Source of the DNA: Shewanella basaltis
GTDB lineage: Bacteria; Pseudomonadota; Gammaproteobacteria; Enterobacterales; Shewanellaceae
Assembly (NCBI RefSeq): GCF_023283885.1
Contig: NZ_JAKILA010000007.1
Span: forward strand, 1 to 64,000
Direction: 5' to 3'
Length of the DNA stretch: 64,000 nt
Shown: in pieces, positions 18,700 through 29,438 of the stretch
How the letters are laid out: the number at the start of each line of letters is the position of its first letter
Position numbering within the stretch: position 1 is the stretch's first letter
The notes under the pieces: model-generated
What the model was told of the DNA's origin: nothing
What the model saw: the letters and a program-made list of their open reading frames with translations, nothing else
Database searches by the model: none
Translations under genes and position numbers: made by a program

Positions 18700-20091
18700 A
18701 TGAGAACAATGAAAAGATATAAACTGACATTATTAAGCTTAGCCTTTGTGCCTTGGGTTGCTACAGCCCAGCTATTACCTATTACTCAGTTGCCTGACAC
18801 CATAGTGGATCACCTTGACCGCAGCGTAAATCGTAATGCTGAGCGTCTACAAGAATTAAAACAACAACGCTTAATTGAACAACAACTGCAAAAAACACTC
18901 ACGATTAAAGCCCAGTTATTAGACCCGCTAGTGCAATTGCCTAGCGTGTTACCCATATTAGATACCCGTAAACAGCTTGTTTGGAATGAGGTTGAAGTGG
19001 AGCTTGGGCAGCGAGCGGTTGAGCGTGAATGGCTGATCTTGCTATCTGAACCTCAATGGCAACAGGTTTTGGCTGTTGAGCCGGCCTTAAATGAGTACGT
19101 ACAACATCGCAAAAGTTTAGACAGTATCGGCTTACAATTGATTAAGTTGCGCGTTCCTGAGTCGTTAAATAATACCGCCCAACTTCGTCAACAATTACCT
19201 GAGCTGTTAGCGCCTTATTTAAGTCGTAATTTTATTTACCAACCACAAACGAGCTCTGTGGCTGAGCAAAATACTGTTAAAGATGTCAAAGCAGACACTC
19301 CCCTAGCCATGTGTGACGTTCCGATTGTGTTAGGTATGGTTGATACTGCAATTAACCCTAATCATCCGGCTTGGTCGGGTAAAAACAAGGATTTTGCGTT
19401 AATTCAACAAGACTTTTTACCCGCAACCATGCCTACCTCCTATAGCCATGGCACGGCAGTCGCCGGCGTTTTAGCCGGTAAAAGTGAAGTACTAAGCCCA
19501 TTATTACCTTCGTTAACCTTATACAGTGCAGAGGCGTTTTATGCGCAAAATGAATACCAACAAGGAGCAACGCTCGAAAGCATTCTTCAGGCGTTAAATT
19601 GGTTGGTAGAGCAAAAAAATAGAGTGGTTAATATGAGTTTGACCGGGCCTAATAACCCCGTTTTAGCTGAGGTCGTTTCTCGATTAGTGGCAAAAGACGT
19701 TATTTTAGTGGCTGCGGCGGGTAATGGCGGCCCAGCTGCCGCACCTCTTTATCCCGCCGCCTATGATGGGGTCATTGCCGTTACCGCAGTAGATGATTCA
19801 AACCGATTATATCGCTGGGCTAATCAAGGTGAATATATCGACTTTGCAGCAAATGGGGTAAAAGTATTAACCGCTCGTGCAGATGGCTCAATAGGTCGTG
19901 AGAGTGGTACGTCAATGGCGACGCCTGTTGTGAGTGCTAAAGTAGCGTGTTTACTGGCATCATCTCCCACATTGACTCTGGCGCAAGTTGTGCAGCAACT
20001 ACAACAACAAGCGCAAGACTTAGGCGAACCGGGAAAAGACTATCAATATGGTTATGGCTTGTTAAGCCGTCCTTTAAAAGCTGGCTTGTAG
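18700..20091 (+). CDS. Exported subtilisin-like (S8) serine protease
   Basis: The 463-residue precursor has a signal peptide (1-23, ending ATAQ). Residues 40-200 form a Gln/Leu-rich region that may be a propeptide or stalk. The S8 catalytic domain then has D215 (GMVDTAI), H250 (SHGTAVAGVLAG), oxyanion N342 (AAAGNGG) and nucleophile S405 (SGTSMATPV), all intact. Start ATG 18700 is chosen for AAGG 7 nt upstream; in-frame codons from 18652 are less supported. It diverges from the sigma factor and its 3' end overlaps the barrel gene by 18 bp. It might process one of its neighbours. Confidence 0.88.
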   Translation: MRTMKRYKLTLLSLAFVPWVATAQLLPITQLPDTIVDHLDRSVNRNAERLQELKQQRLIEQQLQKTLTIKAQLLDPLVQLPSVLPILDTRKQLVWNEVEVELGQRAVEREWLILLSEPQWQQVLAVEPALNEYVQHRKSLDSIGLQLIKLRVPESLNNTAQLRQQLPELLAPYLSRNFIYQPQTSSVAEQNTVKDVKADTPLAMCDVPIVLGMVDTAINPNHPAWSGKNKDFALIQQDFLPATMPTSYSHGTAVAGVLAGKSEVLSPLLPSLTLYSAEAFYAQNEYQQGATLESILQALNWLVEQKNRVVNMSLTGPNNPVLAEVVSRLVAKDVILVAAAGNGGPAAAPLYPAAYDGVIAVTAVDDSNRLYRWANQGEYIDFAANGVKVLTARADGSIGRESGTSMATPVVSAKVACLLASSPTLTLAQVVQQLQQQAQDLGEPGKDYQYGYGLLSRPLKAGL

Positions 20092-21006
20092 CATTAATCC
20101 TGCACGGGTTTCATCGTAGTCGGCAGTGCTCAATGTCGACTGAAAATCGCCGTATTCAACAGAGGTTAATACCGCCCAGTGTTGACCTAGATTAACTTCC
20201 CATGTCGCATCAAATTGCTGATGCACATCATCCCGACGATTATCCTTGTCAGCGGCTTGATAGTCGCGCTGACTCATTTTGGCTCCAAATTGGATTGTTT
20301 GCTGTATTTGCCATAATGAGAATTGATTAGACACGCGAGCGTTTAAGCCTGTCGAGGTATAGCTGAACTCAGTGGTATTGGCTTTTTCATCTTCATAGGT
20401 TACCCCTAGTGAAATAAAGCGCTGCCCCTGATTAAAAAACCAAAATGAATCAACAGCAACACTATTACTTTTGGCATCACGCGCTTGGATTTGGGCAAAC
20501 TGTTTGTCTGCGTGGGTAACATTTGGGCGCAAAAACCAGCTGTCAGATAGGCTGTGCATAGTGTAAATGCTAAATTGGGTTAAGGTTAAAAAGTCGCTGC
20601 TATCTAGGTCGGCTTTGGCATAATACACATTGGCACCTAGAGTGGTTGAGGTCAGTGCATAGCTCATGTCAGCAAAGGCTAGTTGTAAGCGTGAATCATA
20701 ATCGCTGGCCGTTTGGTAGCTTTTGTCATTAAAACTGTAGCCGCCATCGAGGCGCAAATTGTCGCTAATTTGCCACCCCATATCAATTTGTGCATCCACA
20801 ACGACTGCCGTGTCAGACTCGCCGCTGGCTTGTTCAAGTTCACTAATATTGACGTTAGATTGATATTCCATCCCCGCCTTCGCTTTTCCGCTCACAGACC
20901 AGGCATCTGCGGTGTCGTTTGCCCATACTTTTGCCCATAATAATGGGCACGCACTGGCCAGTACGATTGCTGTTGAGAGTGCGGTATAACGAGTTAATAA
21001 GGCCAT
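20074..21006 (-). CDS. Predicted outer-membrane beta-barrel protein
   Basis: The 310-residue precursor has a signal peptide ending near LLWAKVWA. The rest is alternating hydrophobic strands such as LRLDGGYSFND, RFISLGVTYEDE and LTSVEYGDFQ, and it ends in phenylalanine (LMLQASF), typical of BAM-assembled barrels. No porin family is evident. It follows the Ala/Thr-rich gene by 80 bp on the same strand, suggesting a barrel plus its exported partner. Function unknown. Confidence 0.78.
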   Translation of the reverse strand: MALLTRYTALSTAIVLASACPLLWAKVWANDTADAWSVSGKAKAGMEYQSNVNISELEQASGESDTAVVVDAQIDMGWQISDNLRLDGGYSFNDKSYQTASDYDSRLQLAFADMSYALTSTTLGANVYYAKADLDSSDFLTLTQFSIYTMHSLSDSWFLRPNVTHADKQFAQIQARDAKSNSVAVDSFWFFNQGQRFISLGVTYEDEKANTTEFSYTSTGLNARVSNQFSLWQIQQTIQFGAKMSQRDYQAADKDNRRDDVHQQFDATWEVNLGQHWAVLTSVEYGDFQSTLSTADYDETRAGLMLQASF

Positions 21007-21039
21007 GATATCAGTTCCTAAAATCCACTGGGAAGATAA

Positions 21040-21057
21040 GCCGGCAAGGTTGCCGGC
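21040..21057 (-). other. GC-rich intercistronic stem-loop
   Basis: GCCGGCA and TGCCGGC form a 7-bp stem with a 4-nt loop between the Ala/Thr-rich gene and the barrel gene. There is no T tract, so it more likely affects mRNA stability or relative expression than termination. Confidence 0.5.
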
Positions 21058-21086
21058 GTAAACGAGGTTGGATTAGTTTGGCTGGG

Positions 21087-22034
21087 TTATAAACCGCCGG
21101 TTAATCGAATCGTATTTTGGATCGTGTTATTCACTTCAGCATTAATGGTTTGACTGACCGCCTGTGTGACTTGCTCACGGGCATTTTGTTGTACTAATTC
21201 ATTTGTACTTGCTTGTAACTGTTGTTGAACCGTGGTTAATGCCGTGGCGTTTATAGCCGATGAGGTTGCTTGTGAGATTGCTGAGTTGGTCGCTGCAGAC
21301 ACTGCGTTGCTGGTGTCAACGAGTGTATTGGCAGCCATGCTGCTTTGCAGTTGTGTTGCACTGTTAGCTGCTGCGGTCGTTGTTAATTCGGTTGCGCCAT
21401 TCGTTGCGTTTTCGAGCGCAAGTTCGGTTGAGTTAGCCGTAGTCAGTGCGCTATTTGCTGCGCTTGCTATTAATTGGCTTGATGCATTCGCTGTTGTTTG
21501 TGCCGCTGTTGACACCGAGGCTAATGTTTGAGTTGATGCCATTTGGGCTGTGGTCGCCGCTTGACCTGCTAACTCAGTAGCCAGCGTCACGCTGCCACTG
21601 GCTAGATCAGTCAGTTGCGAGGTTGCAATTTGCGATACAGCATCCACATTAGCACTTGTAGTGTCTACCGCTGTACTCGTTAATGAGTTGACTGCCGTTA
21701 GCGTTTCTGTTGGCATTGATAACGTGACTTCGCCGTTAGCTGATGTTGATGATTCTGCCGTCATTGAGCCAGAGTCATTTGTTTCACTCGTGTCTGTAGT
21801 GTCAGTTGCAGTATTTTGCTCAGTAGTGGTTTCGTTACCGCTAGTATTGCTCGTTGCTGCAGTTTGGTTATTATTTTGTAGGGTAACACTGCCACTCATT
21901 TGGGTGGATTGACCTTGGCTAAATTGCACATCAGCTTGTGCAGATGTTGAGGTTGAAACAGACATTTCAGCACTCATTGCCATTGTTGAAAAACACGCTA
22001 GTGCGATTAAAGTTGGTTTAAATAATGTGTTCAT
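21087..22034 (-). CDS. Exported Ala/Thr/Ser/Asn-rich low-complexity protein
   Basis: The 315-residue precursor has a clear signal peptide (MNTLFKPTLIALACFSTMAMSA). The mature protein is almost entirely Ala, Thr, Ser, Asn and Gln, with no Cys or Trp. A Thr/Asn/Ser-rich segment (about 20-105) leads into a long Ala-rich, probably helical region with irregular TAN/ASQ/AAN blocks, and it ends NTIQNTIRLTGGL. ATG 22034 follows GAGGAAAC with good spacing. It is unlike any family I can name. It might be a surface fibre, matrix protein or protease substrate. Confidence 0.75.
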   Translation of the reverse strand: MNTLFKPTLIALACFSTMAMSAEMSVSTSTSAQADVQFSQGQSTQMSGSVTLQNNNQTAATSNTSGNETTTEQNTATDTTDTSETNDSGSMTAESSTSANGEVTLSMPTETLTAVNSLTSTAVDTTSANVDAVSQIATSQLTDLASGSVTLATELAGQAATTAQMASTQTLASVSTAAQTTANASSQLIASAANSALTTANSTELALENATNGATELTTTAAANSATQLQSSMAANTLVDTSNAVSAATNSAISQATSSAINATALTTVQQQLQASTNELVQQNAREQVTQAVSQTINAEVNNTIQNTIRLTGGL

Positions 22035-22197
22035 TGTAGTTTCCTCGTTGTTGTCGTGATTGACATAGTGATAACGAGGCAGCGACATATTCTATTCCAT
22101 TTATTTTAAAAAAAATTGCAAAAAATATTAAGCAACCAAATTGGTTTTTTTAAGTGTTTGTAAATATTGCTATTTTACTACTGTGCCGGTGTAAAAC

Positions 22198-22231
22198 AAA
22201 ACGGGCTTACCATTGCTGATAAGCCCGTTTT
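22198..22231 (-). terminator. Terminator after fis
   Basis: AAAACGGGCTTA and TAAGCCCGTTTT form a 12-bp perfect stem with a 10-nt loop, 26 bp beyond the fis stop codon, with T tract on the minus strand. Confidence 0.85.
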
Positions 22232-22256
22232 ATTACAATCACTTAGACACTAGGTC

Positions 22257-23548
<1,292 letters not shown>

Positions 23549-23782
23549 TGCGAACTTCACCTTGCTCTTCAAAGGGGCGCTATAGTAGCCCTTTTTGGCG
23601 GCCGTGAAAAGGTCAATAAATGACCTAAATGCAACTTTTTTGCTTGACTTTTATTTGCTGTCACATCTTTGACTAATTATTGGCGTTTTTTGATGATATT
23701 TGAGTGCTGGTGCGAGTTGTAGCTGAGTATTTTTTATTGACGCGGGGTATTTTTACGTTTGTTAACAAGCTGTAAACAATAA

Positions 23783-23813
23783 TGTGTGGCAAGTTTGCAT
23801 AACTTGCCACACA
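23783..23813 (-). terminator. Stem-loop after prmA
   Basis: TGTGTGGCAAGTT and AACTTGCCACACA form a 13-bp perfect stem with a 5-nt loop, 17 bp past the prmA stop. The following minus-strand sequence has only a broken T run, so termination may be partial and allow some dusB-fis readthrough. Confidence 0.65.
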
Positions 23814-23830
23814 TGAGTACCTCGATGGCA

Positions 23831-24712
23831 CTATTTACGAATACCGCTCAAGCGACTCCAGTCTTCTTTATGGCAAGCGGGCTCCATATCGAACCATTGG
23901 CTGTAAAAGTCAGACACTTCTTGTGCTTGTTCTTGTAATAAGCCAGATAAAGCAAGCTTGCCGCCGGTTTTTACTTTTTCAGCAATCAACGGAGCAAGTT
24001 CTTTTAATGGTCCGGCTAAAATATTGGCGACAAGCACATCGGCTTGTAAGTTTTCTGGCTGATTTTCTGGTAAATACAAGGCTAATTGATCGACCACGTC
24101 GTTTCGCTCAGCATTTGCTTTAGAAGCATCAATCGCCTGATAGTCAATGTCGACCCCCGTCACTTTTTTAGCGCCAAGTTTAATGGCGGCAATGGCTAAA
24201 ATGCCTGAGCCACAACCAAAGTCGATCACTTCTTGGTCAGTTAAATCTAGACTGTCTAACCATTCTAAACACAGGGCTGTTGTTGGGTGGGTGCCGGTGC
24301 CAAAGGCTAAACCTGGGTCTAGAATAACGTTTACGGCTTGTGGATCTGGAATTTCGCGCCAGCTTGGGCAAATCCATAAGCGTTGGCCAAATTTAATCGG
24401 GTGAAAGCTGTCCATCCACTCACGGACCCAGTCTTTATCTTCAACTTGTTCAATTTTATGGCTAAACCCTTTCCCTAAGAACGGCATGGTTTCTAAAAAC
24501 TCAATCGTGGGGGCTAAGTCGGTTTCGGCATCAAATAAGGCGATTAAGATGGTGTCTTGCCATAAGGGTGTCTCACCCAATTTAGGTTCAAAAATGGGCT
24601 CATCTTGACCATCTTCATAGGTGATGGAAACTGAACCTTGATCCATTAATAAGTCGCCAAGCATTTCAGCGTGGTCGCGATGAGTGTGAATACGCAATTG
24701 GATCCAAGCCAT
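23831..24712 (-). CDS. prmA: Ribosomal protein L11 methyltransferase
   Basis: The 293-residue protein trimethylates ribosomal protein L11 using S-adenosylmethionine. It has a small N-terminal substrate domain. The methyltransferase domain follows, with [34 protein letters not shown] and the [14 protein letters not shown] motif. Length and motifs match E. coli PrmA. It is the first gene of the prmA-dusB-fis run. Confidence 0.98.
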   Translation of the reverse strand: MAWIQLRIHTHRDHAEMLGDLLMDQGSVSITYEDGQDEPIFEPKLGETPLWQDTILIALFDAETDLAPTIEFLETMPFLGKGFSHKIEQVEDKDWVREWMDSFHPIKFGQRLWICPSWREIPDPQAVNVILDPGLAFGTGTHPTTALCLEWLDSLDLTDQEVIDFGCGSGILAIAAIKLGAKKVTGVDIDYQAIDASKANAERNDVVDQLALYLPENQPENLQADVLVANILAGPLKELAPLIAEKVKTGGKLALSGLLQEQAQEVSDFYSQWFDMEPACHKEDWSRLSGIRK

Positions 24713-24976
24713 GGAATGTTCCTAATCAATAAATTAATTGAGCGCTATTATACCCAAACCTCCTGCATTTGTGCGTTTTATCGCGACTTTATCATGCTTA
24801 TTGATAAAAGCGTGCTGCTGGCAAGCCAAGTTGATTGGGTATATGTGATCGGGTTCTAACAAACCAGTAAATATAGGTGAGCGCAGTCACGGATTGTTTT
24901 TTGCGCAGTGATGTTGTTGAACAACTCTTGCTATTGTCATCCTATCTTATTGTGTCAGCACAGGATGTATTGATTT
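24713..24976. promoter_or_regulatory. Divergent prmA/frdC upstream region
   Basis: These 264 bp hold no gene. TGTGATCGGGTTCTAA at 24844-24859 resembles one good and one poor CRP half-site. Shewanella uses CRP for many anaerobic respiration genes, so it is worth testing, but the match is weak. No clear FNR box was seen. Confidence 0.3.
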
Positions 24977-25720
24977 ATGGCCGCAAACCCTTTGCCGGCA
25001 AAAGCCGTTTTGTTAACCGATAAACCGAGGGGGTTCTCGCACCCTAAATGGGCAGCAAGAGCAGACAGATTACAAAGTGTAACCGGTGTGTTGTTAGGGC
25101 TTTTTCTGATTATGCATTTGCATTTTGAGTCGAGCATTTTATTAGGTAAAGAGGCCTTTTATCAGGTTGCGCAGTTTCTTGAGGGTGGCATTTTTAGTGA
25201 AACTGGCCATGGCTACCCCATTTTAACGCAAGTTTTTTCTGCTTTTATGTTGTTAATTGTGGTTGTTCATGCGGTGTTTGCATTACGGCGTTTTCCTAGT
25301 CAAATTGGCCAGTGGCGAGCCCTGCGTCAACAGATGAAATTTTTACCACATGAAGATACCCACATTTGGTTCTGGCAAATGGTCAGTGGTTTTTTACTGT
25401 TTTTTCTTGTTCCGGTGCACTTATTTGCCATGATGACAAACCCTGAAATTGGCCCGCATTTGTCGGCAGAACGGGTTGTGCATCACAATGCATGGATGCT
25501 CTATGTGTTGCTGTTACCCGCGGTGACTGTGCATGCCATCTTTGGTTTATATCGGGTGTCGGTGAAATGGGGCCTGACCACAAAGCGTTTTGCATTATTG
25601 AAGTTTGCAAAGGTATTGATTGCCTATTTGCTGGTGCTTGGTGTGGCAAGTTTGCTGACATACATCATTATCGGCCGGTCACTCAGCCTGCCTGTTGTGC
25701 CGTTTGTTCCTGGTTTGTAA
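24977..25720 (+). CDS. frdC: Quinol:fumarate reductase cytochrome b subunit
   Basis: The 247-residue membrane subunit has five hydrophobic helices. Histidines H47, H98, H148 and H186 are spaced almost exactly like the four heme-b ligands of Wolinella succinogenes FrdC (44, 93, 143, 182). It should carry two hemes and oxidise menaquinol, feeding electrons to FrdB and FrdA. E. coli instead uses two small heme-free anchors. The gene opens the frdCAB operon; 12 bp separate it from frdA. Confidence 0.9.
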   Translation: MAANPLPAKAVLLTDKPRGFSHPKWAARADRLQSVTGVLLGLFLIMHLHFESSILLGKEAFYQVAQFLEGGIFSETGHGYPILTQVFSAFMLLIVVVHAVFALRRFPSQIGQWRALRQQMKFLPHEDTHIWFWQMVSGFLLFFLVPVHLFAMMTNPEIGPHLSAERVVHHNAWMLYVLLLPAVTVHAIFGLYRVSVKWGLTTKRFALLKFAKVLIAYLLVLGVASLLTYIIIGRSLSLPVVPFVPGL

Positions 25721-25732
25721 TAAGGATATGTT

Positions 25733-27727
25733 GTGAAAATTATCTATACCGATTCCTTAGTGGTTGGGGCTGGTTTAGCTGGCCTTAGGGTGGCAATTGC
25801 TTCTAAAGAGCGTGGCCTGGACACCATTGTTTTGTCACTTATTCCGGCAAAACGTTCTCATTCTGTTGCGGCCCAAGGGGGGATGCAAGCCAGTTTAGCC
25901 AATACTGTAAAAGGGATGGGCGATAATGAAGATGTGCACTTTCAAGATACTGTAAAAGGGTCTGATTGGGGCTGCGATCAGCACGTAGCGAGAATGTTTA
26001 CTCATTGTGCTCCAAAGGCTGTGCGTGAATTAGCACACTGGGGCGTGCCGTGGAGCAGGGTGAGCCAAGGCGATCGTGAGGTCATTGTGAATGCGCAAAA
26101 AGTGACGCTCACAGAGGCAAAGCAAGCACATGGACTGATTAATGCCCGTGATTTTGGTGGCACTCAAAAATGGCGTACTTGTTACACCGCAGACGGCACG
26201 GGGCATTCACTGTTATATGCCGTTGATAACCGAGCGATTTCAATGGGGATCCCAGTGCATGAGCGCATAGAAGCACTGAAAATTATCCATGACGGTAAAC
26301 GCTGCCATGGGGTTATTGCTCGTTGTTTAATTACCGGCGAAATAAGGGCTTATGTCGCTAAGTCGACAACCATTGCAACCGGCGGGTATGGTCGTATTTA
26401 TGAGGTGTCGACCAATGCCATTATTTGCGAAGGTATCGGCCAAGCATTAGCACTCGAAACGGGCGTAGCGACATTAGGCAATATGGAAGCGGTGCAGTTT
26501 CACCCGACGGCGATTGTGCCCGTGGGGATTTTAACCACTGAAGGTTGCCGAGGTGATGGCGGTGTATTGCGTGACAAAGATGGCCATCGTTTTATGCCAG
26601 ACTATGAACCCGATAAAAAAGAGCTCGCCTCGCGCGATGTGGTTTCTCGGCGTATGACTGAACATATGCGTAAAGGAAAAGGGGTCAACAGTCCATACGG
26701 GCCACATTTATGGCTCGACATCACTTTGCTGGGCAAGAAACACATTGATACCAACTTACGTGAAGTCAAAGAGATCTGTCAGCACTTTTTAGGCATTGAT
26801 CCTGTGACAGATTGGATCCCGGTAAGGCCTACACAACATTATTCTATGGGCGGGATCCGTACCAAACCTAATGGTGAAAGCCCGCAATTAGCAGGGCTCT
26901 TTAGTGTAGGTGAAGCCGCGTGTTGGGACATGCATGGTTTTAATCGTTTGGGCGGCAACTCGTTGGCAGAAGCTGTGGTTGGCGGGATGATTATTGGGGA
27001 GTATGTTGCCGATTTCTGCCAGCAAACAACCTTGAAAGTGGATACTCGCTTAATTGAATACTTTGGCCAGCAAATTGAGGCGGAAATAAGCCAGCTTATA
27101 GAGGGAAATGGTACCGAGAAAGCGATAACATTGAAGCAAGAAATGCAGCAAATCATGATGGATTACGTTGGCATTTTTCGTAATGGCGCTCAACTCGAAC
27201 AAGCTGTGAATGAGTTAAGTGAGCTGCTTAAGCGTTCACGAAATATTGGCTTAAGTTGTAAAAAACGTCATGCAAACCCTGAACTTGTTGATGCATTAAG
27301 AGTAAAGCGGATGCTTAAAGTGGCCTTAACGGTAGCCAGTGGTGCTTATGCTCGTACCGAAAGCCGAGGCGCGCACTCGCGTGAAGATTATCCTGAGCGA
27401 AATGACCGCGACTGGCTCAATCGTACACTCAGTTCATGGCCTGATGAAAATGCGTTAGTACCTACATTAAGCTACGAACCCATCGATGTGATGACCATGG
27501 AGTTACCGCCTGGCTACCGAGGCTATGGCACCAACAACGCGATTGCTCATCCAGATACAGAAAAACGTCAGCACCAGATTGAGCAAATACTAGCAGCCTT
27601 AGCAGAGCCCCATGATCGCCATGTGAGGCAGGCAGAATTGATGCCCTATGAGCTACCCGCTAAGTTTATGCCCGCTAATCAAAGGTTATTTGATAACGTT
27701 AATGCCAAAGGAGAGCAAGTTAAATGA
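25733..27727 (+). CDS. frdA: Fumarate reductase flavoprotein subunit
   Basis: The 664-residue catalytic subunit has the [11 protein letters not shown] dinucleotide fold and H43 in [11 protein letters not shown] for covalent FAD. It also has [23 protein letters not shown], the catalytic region around [11 protein letters not shown], and [11 protein letters not shown]. The numbering of H43 matches Wolinella FrdA. It starts at GTG 25733 behind AAGGA. Its stop overlaps frdB by 4 bp. A succinate dehydrogenase is possible in principle, but the di-heme FrdC type favours fumarate reduction. Confidence 0.92.
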   Translation: MKIIYTDSLVVGAGLAGLRVAIASKERGLDTIVLSLIPAKRSHSVAAQGGMQASLANTVKGMGDNEDVHFQDTVKGSDWGCDQHVARMFTHCAPKAVRELAHWGVPWSRVSQGDREVIVNAQKVTLTEAKQAHGLINARDFGGTQKWRTCYTADGTGHSLLYAVDNRAISMGIPVHERIEALKIIHDGKRCHGVIARCLITGEIRAYVAKSTTIATGGYGRIYEVSTNAIICEGIGQALALETGVATLGNMEAVQFHPTAIVPVGILTTEGCRGDGGVLRDKDGHRFMPDYEPDKKELASRDVVSRRMTEHMRKGKGVNSPYGPHLWLDITLLGKKHIDTNLREVKEICQHFLGIDPVTDWIPVRPTQHYSMGGIRTKPNGESPQLAGLFSVGEAACWDMHGFNRLGGNSLAEAVVGGMIIGEYVADFCQQTTLKVDTRLIEYFGQQIEAEISQLIEGNGTEKAITLKQEMQQIMMDYVGIFRNGAQLEQAVNELSELLKRSRNIGLSCKKRHANPELVDALRVKRMLKVALTVASGAYARTESRGAHSREDYPERNDRDWLNRTLSSWPDENALVPTLSYEPIDVMTMELPPGYRGYGTNNAIAHPDTEKRQHQIEQILAALAEPHDRHVRQAELMPYELPAKFMPANQRLFDNVNAKGEQVK

Positions 27728-28461
27728 ACCAAGCCCGTCAATTGACGTTTTCAATATTCCGTTATGATCCACAAGATCCTAACGATAAGCCGCAAATGGT
27801 GAATTATTATATTACCGAAACCCCAGGCATGACGGTGTTTATTGCATTAAACAAATTACGTGAGACGCAAGACCCATCATTGCAGTTTGATTTTGTTTGC
27901 CGTGCGGGTATTTGTGGCAGTTGCGCCATGGTGATTAATGGTAAGCCTACACTGGCTTGCCGTACCCTAACGGCTAATTTCCCAAGCGCTGAAATAAGCT
28001 TAATGCCTTTGCCAGGGTTTGAATTGATTGGTGATTTATCAGTTAATACGGGTAAATTTATGCGTGAATTAGCCGAGCGTTTGCAATTGTGGTTGCACCC
28101 TAGTGACACGGCTATGGACATTCATCGCATTGAAGCGCCTATGGCACCAGAAGAAGCGGCAAAACTGTATGAGTTAGAGCGTTGTGTTGAGTGTGGGGTT
28201 TGTGTGTCGGCGTGTGCCACTAAGCAAATGCGTGACACCTTTGTGGGCGCCGTTGGGTTAATGAAAATTGCTCGCTTTGAACTCGACAGCCGTGACAGTC
28301 GCACGAGTGATGATTTTTATCATGTTATTGGTAACCAAGACGGGGTATTTGGTTGCATGACGCTACTCGGCTGCCAAGATGCCTGCCCTAAAGATTTACC
28401 GCACATGCAACAAATTGCCTATCTTCGTCGCAAAATGAGTATTAGTGTCTCCAATTTATAA
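27724..28461 (+). CDS. frdB: Fumarate reductase iron-sulfur subunit
   Basis: The 245-residue subunit relays electrons between heme and FAD. The [2Fe-2S] ligands are C59, C64, C67 and C79 ([21 protein letters not shown]). The C-terminal ferredoxin part has [11 protein letters not shown] and GCQDACP for the 4Fe and 3Fe clusters. The pattern follows Wolinella FrdB. It overlaps frdA (ATGA) and ends the operon. Confidence 0.94.
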   Translation: MNQARQLTFSIFRYDPQDPNDKPQMVNYYITETPGMTVFIALNKLRETQDPSLQFDFVCRAGICGSCAMVINGKPTLACRTLTANFPSAEISLMPLPGFELIGDLSVNTGKFMRELAERLQLWLHPSDTAMDIHRIEAPMAPEEAAKLYELERCVECGVCVSACATKQMRDTFVGAVGLMKIARFELDSRDSRTSDDFYHVIGNQDGVFGCMTLLGCQDACPKDLPHMQQIAYLRRKMSISVSNL

Positions 28462-28647
28462 ATAAGTTAATGAATATTAATCTAGGCTAATGTTTTTTAT
28501 TTATTATAAAACAGCAGTTTACTAAGTGTAACAACTGGGTGGACGGCTGTTTTTACCTTAGTTTGTTATGCTGTATTGTTAACTTGTGTTTTGCTGTTTA
28601 TTGTAGGTAATGATCCGCGATAAACAGCGATTAAAAAGGAGTTCACG

Positions 28648-29349
28648 ATGCAAGCTCAGTTTACTGTTCACATCGATTCATTTCATAAAATCAGCAAAAT
28701 ACCTAACGCTTGGTCAAATGATGATTATTTACACCTTATGGCATTGATGGGACTTGATGATGGCCTAGAGGGCATGGATTCTGCTGAGTTACGTGAAATG
28801 TGCATGATGTCGCTTAATGACCTAGGCGAGGTCGAAGCTGCTAAGGTTGTGTTAGGCCACTTATTTAGTGACGAGGTCACCGAAGGCAAAATAGACCAAC
28901 TTGCAAATGACATGGCAGGTGACAGAATGTGGGAAGAATATTCTGATTGCTTGTTTCATGAACGTTTTTTCAGTGCTTATGCTTTACTGCGTGAAGCATT
29001 TAATGGTGTTTTTGCCCAGCCGACAGGCGTTGAGTTTAGCATTAACATTACGGCTGAAAACGGAGACGATTTAACCATTTTTGATGATTCGTTACATGCT
29101 GCTATGGTGCGTTTATTGGCTGGTGGGTTAAGTCCAGATGCATTGATGCACCGTTTGTACGAAGACCAGATTAAAGGCACGCATTTTCCTGAGTCAGAAG
29201 GGATTTTATGGAAGCTTGAGCTTGTTGCAAGTGAAGGATTATCGCGCCAATATAAAATGGTCAGTTCAGCATTTTGGTTTGAAGCATTTGCCAATATTGA
29301 GCAATTTACAGCAAGTAGCCATGCTGATGTAGCAGATGAAGATGAGTAA
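28648..29349 (+). CDS. Conserved hypothetical protein
   Basis: The 233-residue acidic, soluble protein has no signal peptide or membrane segment. The N-terminal half has WSNDDYLHLMALMGLDD and acidic helices; the middle has a strand-rich FSINITAENGDDLTIFDD. I do not recognise a family with a known role. An AAAGGAG site precedes ATG 28648. It stands alone between frdB and the convergent rho gene. Confidence 0.75.
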   Translation: MQAQFTVHIDSFHKISKIPNAWSNDDYLHLMALMGLDDGLEGMDSAELREMCMMSLNDLGEVEAAKVVLGHLFSDEVTEGKIDQLANDMAGDRMWEEYSDCLFHERFFSAYALLREAFNGVFAQPTGVEFSINITAENGDDLTIFDDSLHAAMVRLLAGGLSPDALMHRLYEDQIKGTHFPESEGILWKLELVASEGLSRQYKMVSSAFWFEAFANIEQFTASSHADVADEDE

Positions 29350-29394
29350 TACTCTTTGTGAATGTAGCGTGAATTAATGTAGATCCCATAAATA

Positions 29395-29421
29395 AAAATG
29401 CCGCTAAGTTAGCGGCATTTT
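29395..29421. terminator. Bidirectional terminator between the hypothetical gene and rho
   Basis: AAAATGCCGCT and AGCGGCATTTT form an 11-bp perfect stem with a 5-nt loop between two convergent genes. The A and T tracts suit both directions. Confidence 0.85.
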
Positions 29422-29438
29422 AATCGATAATCGACGCG

